A stretch of 64,000 nucleotides of DNA from Noviherbaspirillum sp036563305 (GCF_036563305.1 NZ_DATCMQ010000008.1:266411-330410); one strand, 5' to 3'. Counted from the first letter of the stretch, positions 7,519 to 15,886 are shown. The notes: generated by a model from the letters alone, not told the origin. Numbers and translations: made by a program.

Positions 7519-9234
7519 ATGTCTGCAGAACTCACAGGCGCGGAAATAGCCGTGCGCTGCCTGGCCGAAGAGGGCGTCGAACACGTGTTCGGTTATCCCG
7601 GCGGCGCAGTGCTCTACATCTACGACGCGATCTTCAACCAAGACAAATTCCAGCACATCCTGGTGCGCCACGAGCAGGCGGCCATCCATGCGGCCGACGC
7701 CTATTCGCGCAGTTCCAAGAAGGTCGGCGTCGCCATCGTGACTTCCGGCCCCGGTGTCACCAATGCGGTCACCGGCCTGGCCACCGCGTACATGGATTCG
7801 ATTCCCATGGTCGTGATCTCGGGGCAGGTGCCGACCGCCGCCATCGGGCAGGACGCGTTCCAGGAGTGCGACACCGTCGGCATCACCCGTCCCTGCGTCA
7901 AGCACAACTTCCTGGTGAAGGATGTCCGGGACCTGGCGTCGACGATCAAGAAGGCCTTCTTCATCGCCACTACCGGCCGTCCCGGCCCGGTGCTGGTGGA
8001 CATCCCGAAGGACATCACGATCCAGAAGTGCGCGTTCGAGTATCCCAAAGAAATCGAGATGCGCTCGTACCGGCCGGTCGACAAGGGCCACGCCGGACAG
8101 ATCCGCAAGGCAGTGCAACTGCTGCTGGCGGCCGAGCGCCCGATGATCTATACCGGCGGCGGCGTGATCCTCGCGAATGCATCGGCCGAGCTGAACAAGC
8201 TGGTCGACAAGCTGGGCTATCCCTGCACCAATACCCTGATGGGTCTGGGCGCGTACCGGGCGTCGAGCGACAAGTTCGTCGGCATGCCGGGCATGCACGG
8301 CACCTATGAGGCCAACATGGCGATGCAGCACTGCGACGTGCTGATCGCGATCGGCGCCCGCTTCGACGACCGCGTCATCGGCAACCCCAAGCATTTCGGC
8401 AGCCATCCGCGCAAGATCATCCATATCGACATCGACCCGTCCTCGATCTCCAAGCGGGTGAAGGTGGATATTCCCATCGTCGGCAACGTCAAGGACGTGC
8501 TGGTCGAACTGCTCTCGCAGCTCGATGCCGCCGAGGCGCGGCCGAACGCCGCCGCCCATGCCGCCTGGTGGCGCCAGATCAACGAGTGGCGCGGCCGCGA
8601 GTGCCTGAAGTACACGACGTCCAAGGAGGTGATCAAGCCGCAGGAGGTCGTGCGCAAGCTGTGGGAAGTCACCAAGGGCGACGCCTTCATCACTTCCGAC
8701 GTCGGTCAGCATCAGATGTGGGCTGCGCAGTACTACGGCTTCGACAAGCCGCGACGCTGGATCAATTCCGGCGGCCTGGGCACGATGGGTGTCGGCCTGC
8801 CCTACGCGATGGGCGTGCAGATGGCCAATCCGGATGCAACCGTCGCCTGCGTCACCGGCGAAGCTTCGATCCAGATGTGCATCCAGGAACTCGCCACCTG
8901 CAAGCAGTACCACCTGACGCCGAAAATCATCCTGCTCAACAACCGCTTCCTCGGAATGGTGCGGCAGTGGCAGCAGATCGACTACGGCTCCCGGTATTCC
9001 GAGTCGTACATGGATTCGCTCCCCGACTTCAACATGCTGGCCGAGTCCTTCGGCCATGTCGGCATGAAGATCGAGAAACCGGGCGACGTCGAGGGCGCGC
9101 TGAAGGAAGCCTTCGGCATGAAGGACAGGCTGGTGTTCATGAACTTCATTACGGATCAAACCGAAAACGTCTGGCCGATGGTGAAAGCCGGCAAGGGCTT
9201 GACTGAAATGCTGCTGGGTTCGGAGGATCTGTAA
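7519..9234 (+). CDS. ilvB: Acetolactate synthase, large (catalytic) subunit
   Basis: A 571-residue thiamine-diphosphate enzyme that condenses pyruvate with pyruvate or 2-ketobutyrate in the first common step of Val, Leu and Ile synthesis. The N-terminal pyrimidine-binding domain carries the catalytic Glu in RHEQAAIHAADAY. A central FAD-type domain and the C-terminal pyrophosphate domain follow. In the ThDP motif the usual third residue Gly is Ala (GEASIQ, near residue 449, followed by LNN). The ATG at 7519 has AAAGGA upstream and matches the family start MSAELTGAEI. ilvN begins on the last base of its stop codon, so the subunits are coupled. Confidence 0.97.
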   Translation: MSAELTGAEIAVRCLAEEGVEHVFGYPGGAVLYIYDAIFNQDKFQHILVRHEQAAIHAADAYSRSSKKVGVAIVTSGPGVTNAVTGLATAYMDSIPMVVISGQVPTAAIGQDAFQECDTVGITRPCVKHNFLVKDVRDLASTIKKAFFIATTGRPGPVLVDIPKDITIQKCAFEYPKEIEMRSYRPVDKGHAGQIRKAVQLLLAAERPMIYTGGGVILANASAELNKLVDKLGYPCTNTLMGLGAYRASSDKFVGMPGMHGTYEANMAMQHCDVLIAIGARFDDRVIGNPKHFGSHPRKIIHIDIDPSSISKRVKVDIPIVGNVKDVLVELLSQLDAAEARPNAAAHAAWWRQINEWRGRECLKYTTSKEVIKPQEVVRKLWEVTKGDAFITSDVGQHQMWAAQYYGFDKPRRWINSGGLGTMGVGLPYAMGVQMANPDATVACVTGEASIQMCIQELATCKQYHLTPKIILLNNRFLGMVRQWQQIDYGSRYSESYMDSLPDFNMLAESFGHVGMKIEKPGDVEGALKEAFGMKDRLVFMNFITDQTENVWPMVKAGKGLTEMLLGSEDL

Positions 9235-9725
9235 TGCGCCATATCATTTCCGTCTTGCTCGAGAACGAAGCAGGCGCACTTTCGCGCGTGGTCGGCCTGT
9301 TTTCCGCGCGTGGCTACAACATCGAAACCCTGACCGTCGCGCCCACCGAGGACGCAACGCTGTCGCGGATGACCATCGTCACCAGCGGTTCGGACGACGT
9401 GATCGAGCAGATCACCAAGCACCTGAACCGGCTGATCGAGGTGGTCAAGGTCGTGGACCTGACCGAAGGCGCGCACATCGAGCGGGAGCTCATGCTCATC
9501 AAGGTGCGCGCGGTAGGCAAGGAACGCGAGGAAATGAAGCGCACCGCGGACATCTTCCGCGGCCGCATCATCGATGTCACCGAGAAGACTTACACGATCG
9601 AACTGACGGGTAACAAATCGAAGCTCGATGCCTTCATCGAATCGATCGACCGCACTGCGATCCTGGAGACCGTCCGTACCGGCGGCTCCGGCATCGGCCG
9701 CGGCGAGCGCATTCTCAAAGTCTGA
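9234..9725 (+). CDS. ilvN: Acetolactate synthase, small (regulatory) subunit
   Basis: A 163-residue protein with an N-terminal ACT domain (MRHIISVLLENEAGALSRVVGLFSARGYNI split across about residues 1-30) and a C-terminal ALS small-subunit domain (RTADIFRGRIIDV). It activates the catalytic subunit and confers valine feedback inhibition. The length matches the IlvH/IlvN family. It overlaps ilvB by one base and lies 43 bases before ilvC in the same operon. Confidence 0.97.
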   Translation: MRHIISVLLENEAGALSRVVGLFSARGYNIETLTVAPTEDATLSRMTIVTSGSDDVIEQITKHLNRLIEVVKVVDLTEGAHIERELMLIKVRAVGKEREEMKRTADIFRGRIIDVTEKTYTIELTGNKSKLDAFIESIDRTAILETVRTGGSGIGRGERILKV

Positions 9726-9768
9726 TCCAACAGAAGCACACAACCAATAAACCACGTTAGGAAGATCC

Positions 9769-10785
9769 ATGAAAGTTTTCTACGACAAAGACTGCGACCT
9801 GTCCCTCATCAAGGGCAAGAACGTCACCATCATCGGCTACGGCTCGCAGGGCCATGCGCATGCGCAGAACCTGAACGACTCCGGCGTCAAGGTCACGGTC
9901 GGCCTGCGTCGTGGCGGCGCATCCTGGGAAAAGGCAAAGAACGCCGGTCTGAACGTTGCCGAGGTCAACGAGGCAGTCAAGGCAGCCGACGTCATCATGA
10001 TCCTGCTGCCGGACGAGAACATCGCCCAGGTCTACAACGAAAACGTCGCCCCGAACGCGAAGCAGGGCGCAGTGCTGGCCTTTGCCCACGGCTTCAACGT
10101 CCATTACGGCCAGGTCGTGCCGCGCGCCGACCTCGACGTCATCATGGTCGCGCCGAAGGCGCCCGGCCACACCGTTCGCGGCACCTACAGCCAGGGCGGT
10201 GGCGTGCCGCATCTGGTCGCCGTGTACCAGGACAAGTCGGGTAGCGCTCGCGACATCGCGCTGTCCTATGCGATGGCCAACGGCGGCGGCCGGGCCGGCA
10301 TCATCGAGACCAACTTCCGCGAAGAGACCGAGACCGACCTGTTCGGCGAGCAGGCGGTGCTGTGCGGCGGTGCCGTCGAGCTGATCAAGGCGGGTTTCGA
10401 GACCCTCACCGAAGCCGGTTATGCGCCGGAAATGGCCTACTTCGAGTGCCTGCACGAGCTGAAGCTGATCGTCGACCTGATCTATGAAGGCGGCATCGCC
10501 AACATGAACTACTCGATCTCCAACAACGCGGAGTACGGCGAGTACGTCACCGGCCCGCGCATCGTCACCGAAGACACCAAGAACGCGATGCGCCAGTGCC
10601 TGAAGGACATCCAGACCGGCGAATACGCAAAGAGCTTCATCCTCGAGAACAAGGCCGGCGCGCCGACGCTGATTTCGCGTCGCCGCCTGACTTCCGAGCA
10701 CCAGATCGAGCAGGTCGGCGAGAAGCTGCGCGCGATGATGCCCTGGATCAAGAAGAACAAGCTGGTCGACCAGTCCAAGAACTGA
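9769..10785 (+). CDS. ilvC: Ketol-acid reductoisomerase, class I
   Basis: A 338-residue NADP-dependent enzyme that isomerises and reduces acetolactate or acetohydroxybutyrate to the dihydroxy acid. The Rossmann fingerprint GYGSQGHAHAQNL (about residues 24-36) and the phosphate-binding loop LRRGGAS are present. The C-terminal knotted domain contains the Mg ligands around FGEQAVLCGG and ELKLIVDLIYEGG. The length is that of class I short-form enzymes. It is the third gene of ilvBNC and is followed by a strong intrinsic terminator. Confidence 0.97.
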   Translation: MKVFYDKDCDLSLIKGKNVTIIGYGSQGHAHAQNLNDSGVKVTVGLRRGGASWEKAKNAGLNVAEVNEAVKAADVIMILLPDENIAQVYNENVAPNAKQGAVLAFAHGFNVHYGQVVPRADLDVIMVAPKAPGHTVRGTYSQGGGVPHLVAVYQDKSGSARDIALSYAMANGGGRAGIIETNFREETETDLFGEQAVLCGGAVELIKAGFETLTEAGYAPEMAYFECLHELKLIVDLIYEGGIANMNYSISNNAEYGEYVTGPRIVTEDTKNAMRQCLKDIQTGEYAKSFILENKAGAPTLISRRRLTSEHQIEQVGEKLRAMMPWIKKNKLVDQSKN

Positions 10786-10844
10786 GTTTGTTGCGGAAAA
10801 TTGCAGGACCGGCGGTGCGTCGGCCTGCTTGAGTAAAATAAACA

Positions 10845-10873
10845 GGGTCTGCACCTCGTGCAGGCCCTTTTTT
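10845..10873 (+). terminator. Intrinsic terminator of ilvBNC
   Basis: A 10-bp stem (GGGTCTGCAC pairing with GTGCAGGCCC, one G-U pair) with a short loop, followed by six T residues. Confidence 0.92.
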
Positions 10874-10889
10874 CTTTCCGGAGACCCGA

Positions 10890-11660
10890 ATGCGACATGC
10901 CGCCGTCCTGTTTTGCCTGCTTTCATCCAGCCTGACCGTCGCCTGTGCACAGACACCCGTCCATGCCCCTGCCCAGGCGCCGGTACAGACCGGCGGAACG
11001 ATGGTCGTGGTACCCGCCTACGGCGAGGTGAAGCAAGCCAATGACGAGGCGCGCGTCACCTTCATGGTCGAGGAACAGGACAAGGACAAGGCCGCCGCGG
11101 CCTCGCGGGTCAACCTGAAGATGAAGCAGGGTACGGAGATGCTCCGGCAGGCCGACCCCACCGCCGTTCTGCAGACCCGCGGCTACTACACCTATCCCGT
11201 CTATGCCGAGGAGGGCGTGCAGCCGAGGCAGCAGGGGAAGACGCGCCAGCTGGTCGGCTGGCGGGTAGGGCAATACCTCGACATGCGCACCGCCAGCCTG
11301 GAACGCCTGCCGGCCAATGTCGCGGCCGTGCAGCGTGTGCTGGCGCTGAACGGCCTGCAATTCGGGCTGGCCGACGCCACCGCAAGGAAGCTCGAGGAGC
11401 AGCGTATCGCCGCCGCCTGGCAGAACCTCACCGAGAAGATCGCCGCGATCTCCAGGGCAATGGGGCGCAATCCGGCCGACGCCAGCCTCGACACCCTTGA
11501 CTTCGAAGCCTCGGGCGCCTATGCCCCGCAGGGCGAGGCCGCGATGATGAAGACCATGCGCGCGGCGCCGATGGACGCCGGCCAAGTGGAGGAGCCGAGC
11601 TTCGAGCCGGGCGAGACGACGCTGGGGACCCGCGTTGTCGGCAAGGTGCGGTTCAAGTAG
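10890..11660 (+). CDS. SIMPL (DUF541) domain periplasmic protein
   Basis: A 256-residue protein. A signal peptide of about 20 residues ends near ACAQ and is followed by a low-complexity Pro/Ala stretch. The SIMPL/DUF541 domain covers about residue 38 to the C-terminus (MVVVPAYGEVKQANDEARV and GRVQYL-like segments). SIMPL proteins are oligomeric periplasmic proteins of poorly defined function, sometimes tied to oxidative stress. A Cys near residue 19 raises the possibility of a lipoprotein, but the surrounding residues fit a lipobox poorly. It lies between two terminators and is probably monocistronic. Confidence 0.8.
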   Translation: MRHAAVLFCLLSSSLTVACAQTPVHAPAQAPVQTGGTMVVVPAYGEVKQANDEARVTFMVEEQDKDKAAAASRVNLKMKQGTEMLRQADPTAVLQTRGYYTYPVYAEEGVQPRQQGKTRQLVGWRVGQYLDMRTASLERLPANVAAVQRVLALNGLQFGLADATARKLEEQRIAAAWQNLTEKIAAISRAMGRNPADASLDTLDFEASGAYAPQGEAAMMKTMRAAPMDAGQVEEPSFEPGETTLGTRVVGKVRFK

Positions 11661-11723
11661 CCGGAAGCACTTGCCCCCCGAAACGAACCGGGCGGGATAA
11701 GGTCGTAGCTCAAGTACCCCAAC

Positions 11724-11764
11724 GTAACCGAGCCGGGCGTCCGCCCCCGGCAGGGGTTACTTTT
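11724..11764 (+). terminator. Intrinsic terminator after the SIMPL gene
   Basis: Outer stem GTAACC/GGTTAC and inner stem GCCGGG/CCCGGC enclose a small loop, followed by TTTT. It lies between the SIMPL gene and psd. Confidence 0.75.
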
Positions 11765-11821
11765 ATGAAAGCCTCGACTAGAATAGCCACGTTTCATTTT
11801 CCATCATCATCCGGAGCGAAG

Positions 11822-12460
11822 TTGAACAACTATCTTCATCCCATCATTGCCCGCGAAGGATGGCCTTTCCTTGGCGTTGCGGTTGCCGTTGCCGTCGTTG
11901 TCACGCTCCTTGCCGGCCTGTGGTCCATCCCGTTCTGGATCCTTGCCATTGTCGTGTTCCAGTTTTTCCGCGACCGCGCGCGTGTCGTGCCGCAGAAGGC
12001 AAACGCGGTGCTGTCGCCCGCCGACGGCCGGATCGTCGTCGTCGAGAAAACGCAGGACCCGTACACGAATCGCGTTGCGCTCAAGATCAGCGTGTTCACG
12101 AACATCTTCAACGTGCACGCAAACCGGTCGCCGGTGGACGGTACGGTGGAAGTCGCCGACTACTTTCCCGGCAAGCGCGTCAACACCTATCCTGACACAG
12201 CCGCGCCCGACAACGAGACCAATGCAGTGACGATTACCGCAAGCAACGGCGAAACCATCACCTGCGTGCAGGTCGCCGGCCTGATTGCGCGCCGCATCCT
12301 GTGCTTCGTGAAAGCCGGCGATCGGCTCGTGCGCGGGCAGCGCTACGGATTCAGCCGTTTCGGATCGCGCGTCGACGTCTACCTGCCGCTCAGCGCGGCG
12401 CCGAAAGTCGCCGTAGGCGACAAAGTGTCGGCCACCGAAACCATCCTGGCCGTGCTGTAA
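11822..12460 (+). CDS. psd: Phosphatidylserine decarboxylase (short, archaeal-type family)
   Basis: A 212-residue pyruvoyl enzyme that converts phosphatidylserine to phosphatidylethanolamine at the inner membrane. Two hydrophobic segments lie in the first 45 residues. The conserved blocks LSPADGRIV and FNVHANRSPVDG are present. The self-cleavage site is Gly-Ser within RFGSRVDVYLP, where the Ser becomes the pyruvoyl group. The start is a TTG with GGAGCG upstream, giving MNNYLHPIIAREGW like the family; an upstream ATG at 11765 would add an unconserved tail. It forms a unit with pssA, which makes its substrate. Confidence 0.93.
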   Translation: MNNYLHPIIAREGWPFLGVAVAVAVVVTLLAGLWSIPFWILAIVVFQFFRDRARVVPQKANAVLSPADGRIVVVEKTQDPYTNRVALKISVFTNIFNVHANRSPVDGTVEVADYFPGKRVNTYPDTAAPDNETNAVTITASNGETITCVQVAGLIARRILCFVKAGDRLVRGQRYGFSRFGSRVDVYLPLSAAPKVAVGDKVSATETILAVL

Positions 12461-12487
12461 GCCGGCCGCCACCGCACCCCGAACAGT

Positions 12488-13366
12488 ATGGCAACCTTCA
12501 ATCGTCGCAAGGCGAAAAGCAACTCGGGCCTGTTCGCCCGACGTCTCCAGCGCCGCTCCCTGCACCAGGTGCAGGCGGGCCCGGATATCGACGCGCCGGA
12601 CGCCCCCCCGGCACGGCGGCGCGGTATCTATCTGCTCCCGAACGCCTTCACCACCGCCAATCTCTTCTGCGGCTTCTTCGCCATCGTGATGGCAATGAAC
12701 CTGAAGTTCGACTATGCGGCAGTGGCCATCTTCGCCGCGATGCTGCTCGACAGTGTCGACGGCCGGGTGGCGCGGCTGACCAACACGCAAAGCGAGTTCG
12801 GTGCGCAGTACGACAGTCTCTCGGACATGCTGTCGTTCGGTGCCGCCCCGGCACTGGTCGTGTATGAATGGTCGCTGCGCGGGATGGGCAAGCTCGGCTG
12901 GCTCGCAGCCTTCGTGTATTGCGCGGGCGCCGCACTGCGGCTGGCGCGCTTCAACACGAACATCGCCGTGGTCGACAAGCGCTATTTCCAGGGCTTGCCC
13001 AGTCCGGCGGCCGCGGCGCTGGTGACCGGTTTCATCTGGCTGATGGACGACCTTGGTTTCGTCGGCACCGAGCTTGTCTGGTTTGCCTGGACCATCACCC
13101 TGTATGCCGGCCTCACCATGGTCACGAATGTGCCGTTCTACAGCTTCAAGGAAGTCAATTTCCGCAAATCGGTACCGTTCATCGCGGTGTTTCTCATCGT
13201 GCTGGTCTTCGTCCTGGTGTCGAGCGATCCGCCGAAAGTCCTGTTCGGCATGTTCGTGCTGTATGGGCTTTCAGGGTACGGCGTCTATTTCTGGCGCCTT
13301 TTCAAGGGCAAGCCGGTCAGCATTCTCCAGACTTCCGAGAACGACAACGTCGACCTGAAAGAGTAG
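12488..13366 (+). CDS. pssA: CDP-diacylglycerol--serine O-phosphatidyltransferase
   Basis: A 292-residue integral membrane CDP-alcohol phosphatidyltransferase. The family signature DG-x2-AR-x8-G-x3-D-x3-D is complete around DSVDGRVARL and FGAQYDSLSD (about residues 85-110). Several hydrophobic segments follow, and the N-terminus is basic and soluble. It makes phosphatidylserine from CDP-diacylglycerol and serine, directly feeding the psd product 27 bases upstream. No T-run terminator follows; the leuA leader promoter lies about 60 bases after its stop. Confidence 0.95.
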   Translation: MATFNRRKAKSNSGLFARRLQRRSLHQVQAGPDIDAPDAPPARRRGIYLLPNAFTTANLFCGFFAIVMAMNLKFDYAAVAIFAAMLLDSVDGRVARLTNTQSEFGAQYDSLSDMLSFGAAPALVVYEWSLRGMGKLGWLAAFVYCAGAALRLARFNTNIAVVDKRYFQGLPSPAAAALVTGFIWLMDDLGFVGTELVWFAWTITLYAGLTMVTNVPFYSFKEVNFRKSVPFIAVFLIVLVFVLVSSDPPKVLFGMFVLYGLSGYGVYFWRLFKGKPVSILQTSENDNVDLKE

Positions 13367-13424
13367 CGATGGGCGGACGGAGCAGGCCTGCCCGAAAAGG
13401 GAAAAGACCCATCGAAGCAAATCG

Positions 13425-13453
13425 TTGCACTTTTCCACGATTCCGCTTATAGT
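13425..13453 (+). promoter_or_regulatory. Predicted sigma-70 promoter of leuL-leuA
   Basis: TTGCAC at 13425-13430 and TATAGT at 13448-13453 are separated by 17 bases. The expected start point is 13459-13461, essentially on the leader-peptide ATG. Confidence 0.7.
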
Positions 13454-13460
13454 TTTTCGC

Positions 13461-13550
13461 ATGTCCCGCGAGATCCACATTTCCGCATCCGCATTCTCCA
13501 GCAGCACGCCGGCCGGCCTGCTGCTGTCGCTGCTTCTACTAGTGCGTTAA
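13461..13550 (+). CDS. leuL: Leucine-rich leader peptide of leuA
   Basis: A 29-codon open frame reads MSREIHISASAFSSSTPAG, then LLLSLLLLVR and stop. Seven of eight consecutive residues near the end are Leu, including the rarer codons CTT and CTA. This is the hallmark of an amino-acid leader peptide whose translation reports leucyl-tRNA supply to the following leu gene, here leuA 126 bases downstream. There is no Shine-Dalgarno sequence, and the predicted transcription start falls at or next to the ATG, so it is probably a leaderless message. It is too short for ordinary gene callers. Confidence 0.8.
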   Translation: MSREIHISASAFSSSTPAGLLLSLLLLVR

Positions 13551-13676
13551 CGCGCGCTAACTCCCATACCCCCACAATCCGTGCAGTACCACGCTCATGC
13601 CGATGCAGGCAAGGGCAGGCGGAAGACCATTTAATCAACGCTTCGATCACCCGAAATTTCCACTAAGGAGTGCAGC

Positions 13677-15215
13677 ATGGCCGACAAACTGATCATTTTC
13701 GATACCACCTTGCGCGATGGCGAGCAGTCCCCTGGCGCCTCGATGACCAAGGATGAAAAAATCCGCATCGCCAGGCAGCTCGAGCGACTGCGGGTCGATG
13801 TGATCGAGGCCGGCTTTGCTGCGGCATCGCCCGGGGATTTCGATTCAATCAGGGCGATTGCCGGCATCATCAAGGATTCGACCGTCTGCTCGCTGTCCCG
13901 CGCCAATGACCGGGACATCTCCCGTGCTGCGGAGGCACTGCAGCCCGCCGAGCGCAAACGCATCCATACCTTCATCGCGACGTCACCGCTGCACATGGAA
14001 AAGAAGCTGCGGATGAGTCCCGAGCAGGTGCTGGAACAGGCCAGGCTCGCCGTGCGCTTCGCGCGTCAGTTCACCGACGACGTGGAGTTCAGCCCGGAGG
14101 ACGGCAGCCGCTCCGACGTCGATTTTCTGTGCCGCGTGATCGAAGCGGTGATCAAGGAAGGCGCCACCACCATCAACTTCGCGGATACCGTCGGCTATGG
14201 CGTGCCCGAGCTGTACGGCAATCTGATCAAAACCCTGCGTGAGCGCATCCCCAATGCGGACAAGGCCGTCTGGTCGGTGCATTGCCACAACGATCTCGGT
14301 ATGGCGGTCGCCAATTCGCTCGCAGGCGTGATGATCGGCGGCGCGCGGCAGGTCGAATGTACGATCAACGGCCTCGGCGAGCGCGCAGGCAATACGTCGC
14401 TGGAAGAAGTCGTGATGGCCGTGAAGACGCGCAAGGACTACTTCAACCTCGACGTCTCGGTGGATACCTCGCAGATCGTGCCCGCCTCCAAGCTGGTCTC
14501 GCAAATCACCGGTTTTGCCGTGCAGCCCAACAAGGCGGTGGTCGGCGCCAACGCATTCGCGCACGCGTCCGGTATCCATCAGGACGGCGTGCTGAAGGCG
14601 CGCGACACCTACGAGATCATGCGGGCGGAAGACGTGGGCTGGACCGCGAACAAGATCGTGCTCGGCAAGCTGTCGGGACGCAATGCCTTCAAGCAGCGCC
14701 TCGAGGAACTCGGCATCGGCCTGGATTCCGAGGCGGAAGTGAATGCGGCGTTCGCGCGTTTCAAGGAGCTGGCCGACCGCAAGTCCGAGATCTTCGACGA
14801 GGACATCATTGCCCTGGTGGCGGATGAGCAGCATTCCCACGAGAACGAGCACTTCGGCTACGTCTCCCTTGCGCAGCACTCGGAAACCGGCGAACGTCCG
14901 ACGGCAAAAGTGGTGTTTACGATGGGCGGCAAGGAGCTGGCCTGCGCGGGCCAGGGCAACGGGCCCGTGGATGCGACGGTCAATGCGATCGAATCGGAAG
15001 TGAAGAGCGGCTCCGAACTGCTGCTGTTCTCCGTGAACGCCATCACGACCGGCACCGAGTCGCAGGGCGAAGTGACAATGCGGCTGTCGAAGAACGGCCG
15101 TATCGTCAATGGCGTCGGGGCCGATCCGGACATCGTGGTCGCGGCTGCCAAGGCGTACCTGTCGGCGTTGAACAAGCTGCACTCGAAAGCCGAGCGCCTG
15201 AACCCGCAGCTGTGA
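13677..15215 (+). CDS. leuA: 2-isopropylmalate synthase
   Basis: A 512-residue enzyme that condenses acetyl-CoA with 2-ketoisovalerate, the first committed step to leucine. The N-terminal HMGL-like TIM barrel shows the metal and substrate motif DTTLRDGEQSPGASM at the start and the HCHNDLGMAVANSLA metal site (about residues 200-215). The C-terminal allosteric LeuA dimer domain (from about residue 390) mediates leucine feedback. AAGGAG lies upstream of the ATG. Expression is probably governed by the leucine leader peptide. Confidence 0.97.
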   Translation: MADKLIIFDTTLRDGEQSPGASMTKDEKIRIARQLERLRVDVIEAGFAAASPGDFDSIRAIAGIIKDSTVCSLSRANDRDISRAAEALQPAERKRIHTFIATSPLHMEKKLRMSPEQVLEQARLAVRFARQFTDDVEFSPEDGSRSDVDFLCRVIEAVIKEGATTINFADTVGYGVPELYGNLIKTLRERIPNADKAVWSVHCHNDLGMAVANSLAGVMIGGARQVECTINGLGERAGNTSLEEVVMAVKTRKDYFNLDVSVDTSQIVPASKLVSQITGFAVQPNKAVVGANAFAHASGIHQDGVLKARDTYEIMRAEDVGWTANKIVLGKLSGRNAFKQRLEELGIGLDSEAEVNAAFARFKELADRKSEIFDEDIIALVADEQHSHENEHFGYVSLAQHSETGERPTAKVVFTMGGKELACAGQGNGPVDATVNAIESEVKSGSELLLFSVNAITTGTESQGEVTMRLSKNGRIVNGVGADPDIVVAAAKAYLSALNKLHSKAERLNPQL

Positions 15216-15253
15216 GCGCGACGGGCGCCGGTACCGACTGGCCCCCGCGGTTA

Positions 15254-15760
15254 TCAGCGGAAGCCGAACGGGAACCGCCTGTCCGGATCGAAGCGCGGAT
15301 CCGGCCCGTTGAGCATCTGCCTGACGACGCCCGCGCTGTCGAAGTGGACATGCATCAGCGAGTTCCAGACGTCGTTCTCCTTGTACGGGTAGGACCACAC
15401 CTCCAGGTCGCGCAGCGGCAAGTAGGAGGTGTCGCTGGGCGTGCCGATGGTGCGCAGCACGGTCTCCTTGTTCGCCCTGCCGACCTCGATGGTGGCGAAC
15501 TTTTCCACCGTCAGCACCTGCTCGAAGGATGTCACCCTGCCATTGACCAGGCGCGCCATGTACGTCCTCTGGCCCCAGGGGCCGGTCATGTACTCGAACA
15601 GCTCGGTATTGCCGTCCTTGTAACGTTTCGTCGGTTGCCCGCGCTTCTGCAGGAGATCGGCTTCGGTATCACCCACGTCGACCGCGGCAGGGAAAAGGGT
15701 CGCGCAGCCTGACAGCAGCGCGAAGACGGCGGGCAGGGCGAGTCTGGCAATGGTGTGCAT
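15254..15760 (-). CDS. Outer-membrane-type lipoprotein, BamE/SmpA-like
   Basis: A 168-residue protein with a lipoprotein signal peptide ending in the lipobox LLSGC (Cys near residue 19). The mature part begins with a BamE/SmpA-like pattern (VDVGDTEADLLQKRGQPTKR) and contains two similar short segments, one around GQPTKRY and one around GTPSDTSYL. The function is unknown; a role as an envelope or outer-membrane assembly accessory is inferred. The chosen ATG has AAGGAAG upstream. It is convergent with leuA and divergent from rpsO. Confidence 0.75.
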   Translation of the reverse strand: MHTIARLALPAVFALLSGCATLFPAAVDVGDTEADLLQKRGQPTKRYKDGNTELFEYMTGPWGQRTYMARLVNGRVTSFEQVLTVEKFATIEVGRANKETVLRTIGTPSDTSYLPLRDLEVWSYPYKENDVWNSLMHVHFDSAGVVRQMLNGPDPRFDPDRRFPFGFR

Positions 15761-15825
15761 GGTCTTCCTTGTGATCACGCGCATCGGTGCCAGGCGGCAT
15801 TGCCGCGAGGACCGTTGCTAAGTAT

Positions 15826-15854
15826 TTGAATCGACGATTTATTTCCGATATACT
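15826..15854 (+). promoter_or_regulatory. Predicted sigma-70 promoter of rpsO
   Basis: TTGAAT at 15826-15831 and TATACT at 15849-15854 with a 17-base spacer. Transcription is expected to start near 15861. Confidence 0.65.
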
Positions 15855-15860
15855 GCGCAT

Positions 15861-15886
15861 CTTGGCTTCTTTGGCCAAGTTTTTTT
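15861..15886 (+). other. U-tailed hairpin at predicted 5' end of rpsO mRNA
   Basis: CTTGGC at 15861-15866 pairs perfectly with GCCAAG at 15874-15879 and is followed by seven T residues. It looks like a small terminator but sits at the predicted transcription start, so a 5' stabiliser or a regulatory element is also possible. Confidence 0.55.

Larger units (their letters stand above)
13367..13676 (+). promoter_or_regulatory. leuA leader region (310 bp between pssA and leuA)
   Basis: The region holds a sigma-70 promoter (13425-13453), a leucine-rich leader peptide (13461-13550), a C-rich G-poor stretch after its stop (about 13559-13580), and the leuA ribosome binding site AAGGAG near 13665. 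CAGCAG at 13499-13504 can pair with CTGCTG at 13518-13523. Alternatively, GCCTGC at 13516-13521 can pair with GCAGGC at 13605-13610 or 13615-13620. These pairings are mutually exclusive, as expected of an attenuator. No hairpin with a T-run is present, so any attenuation would be Rho-dependent or translational. Confidence 0.65.

Noticed and set aside
13370..13418. Inverted repeat CGATGGG/CCCATCG after pssA as a terminator
   Set aside because: The loop is about 35 bases and no T-run follows; it overlaps the start of the leuA promoter region.
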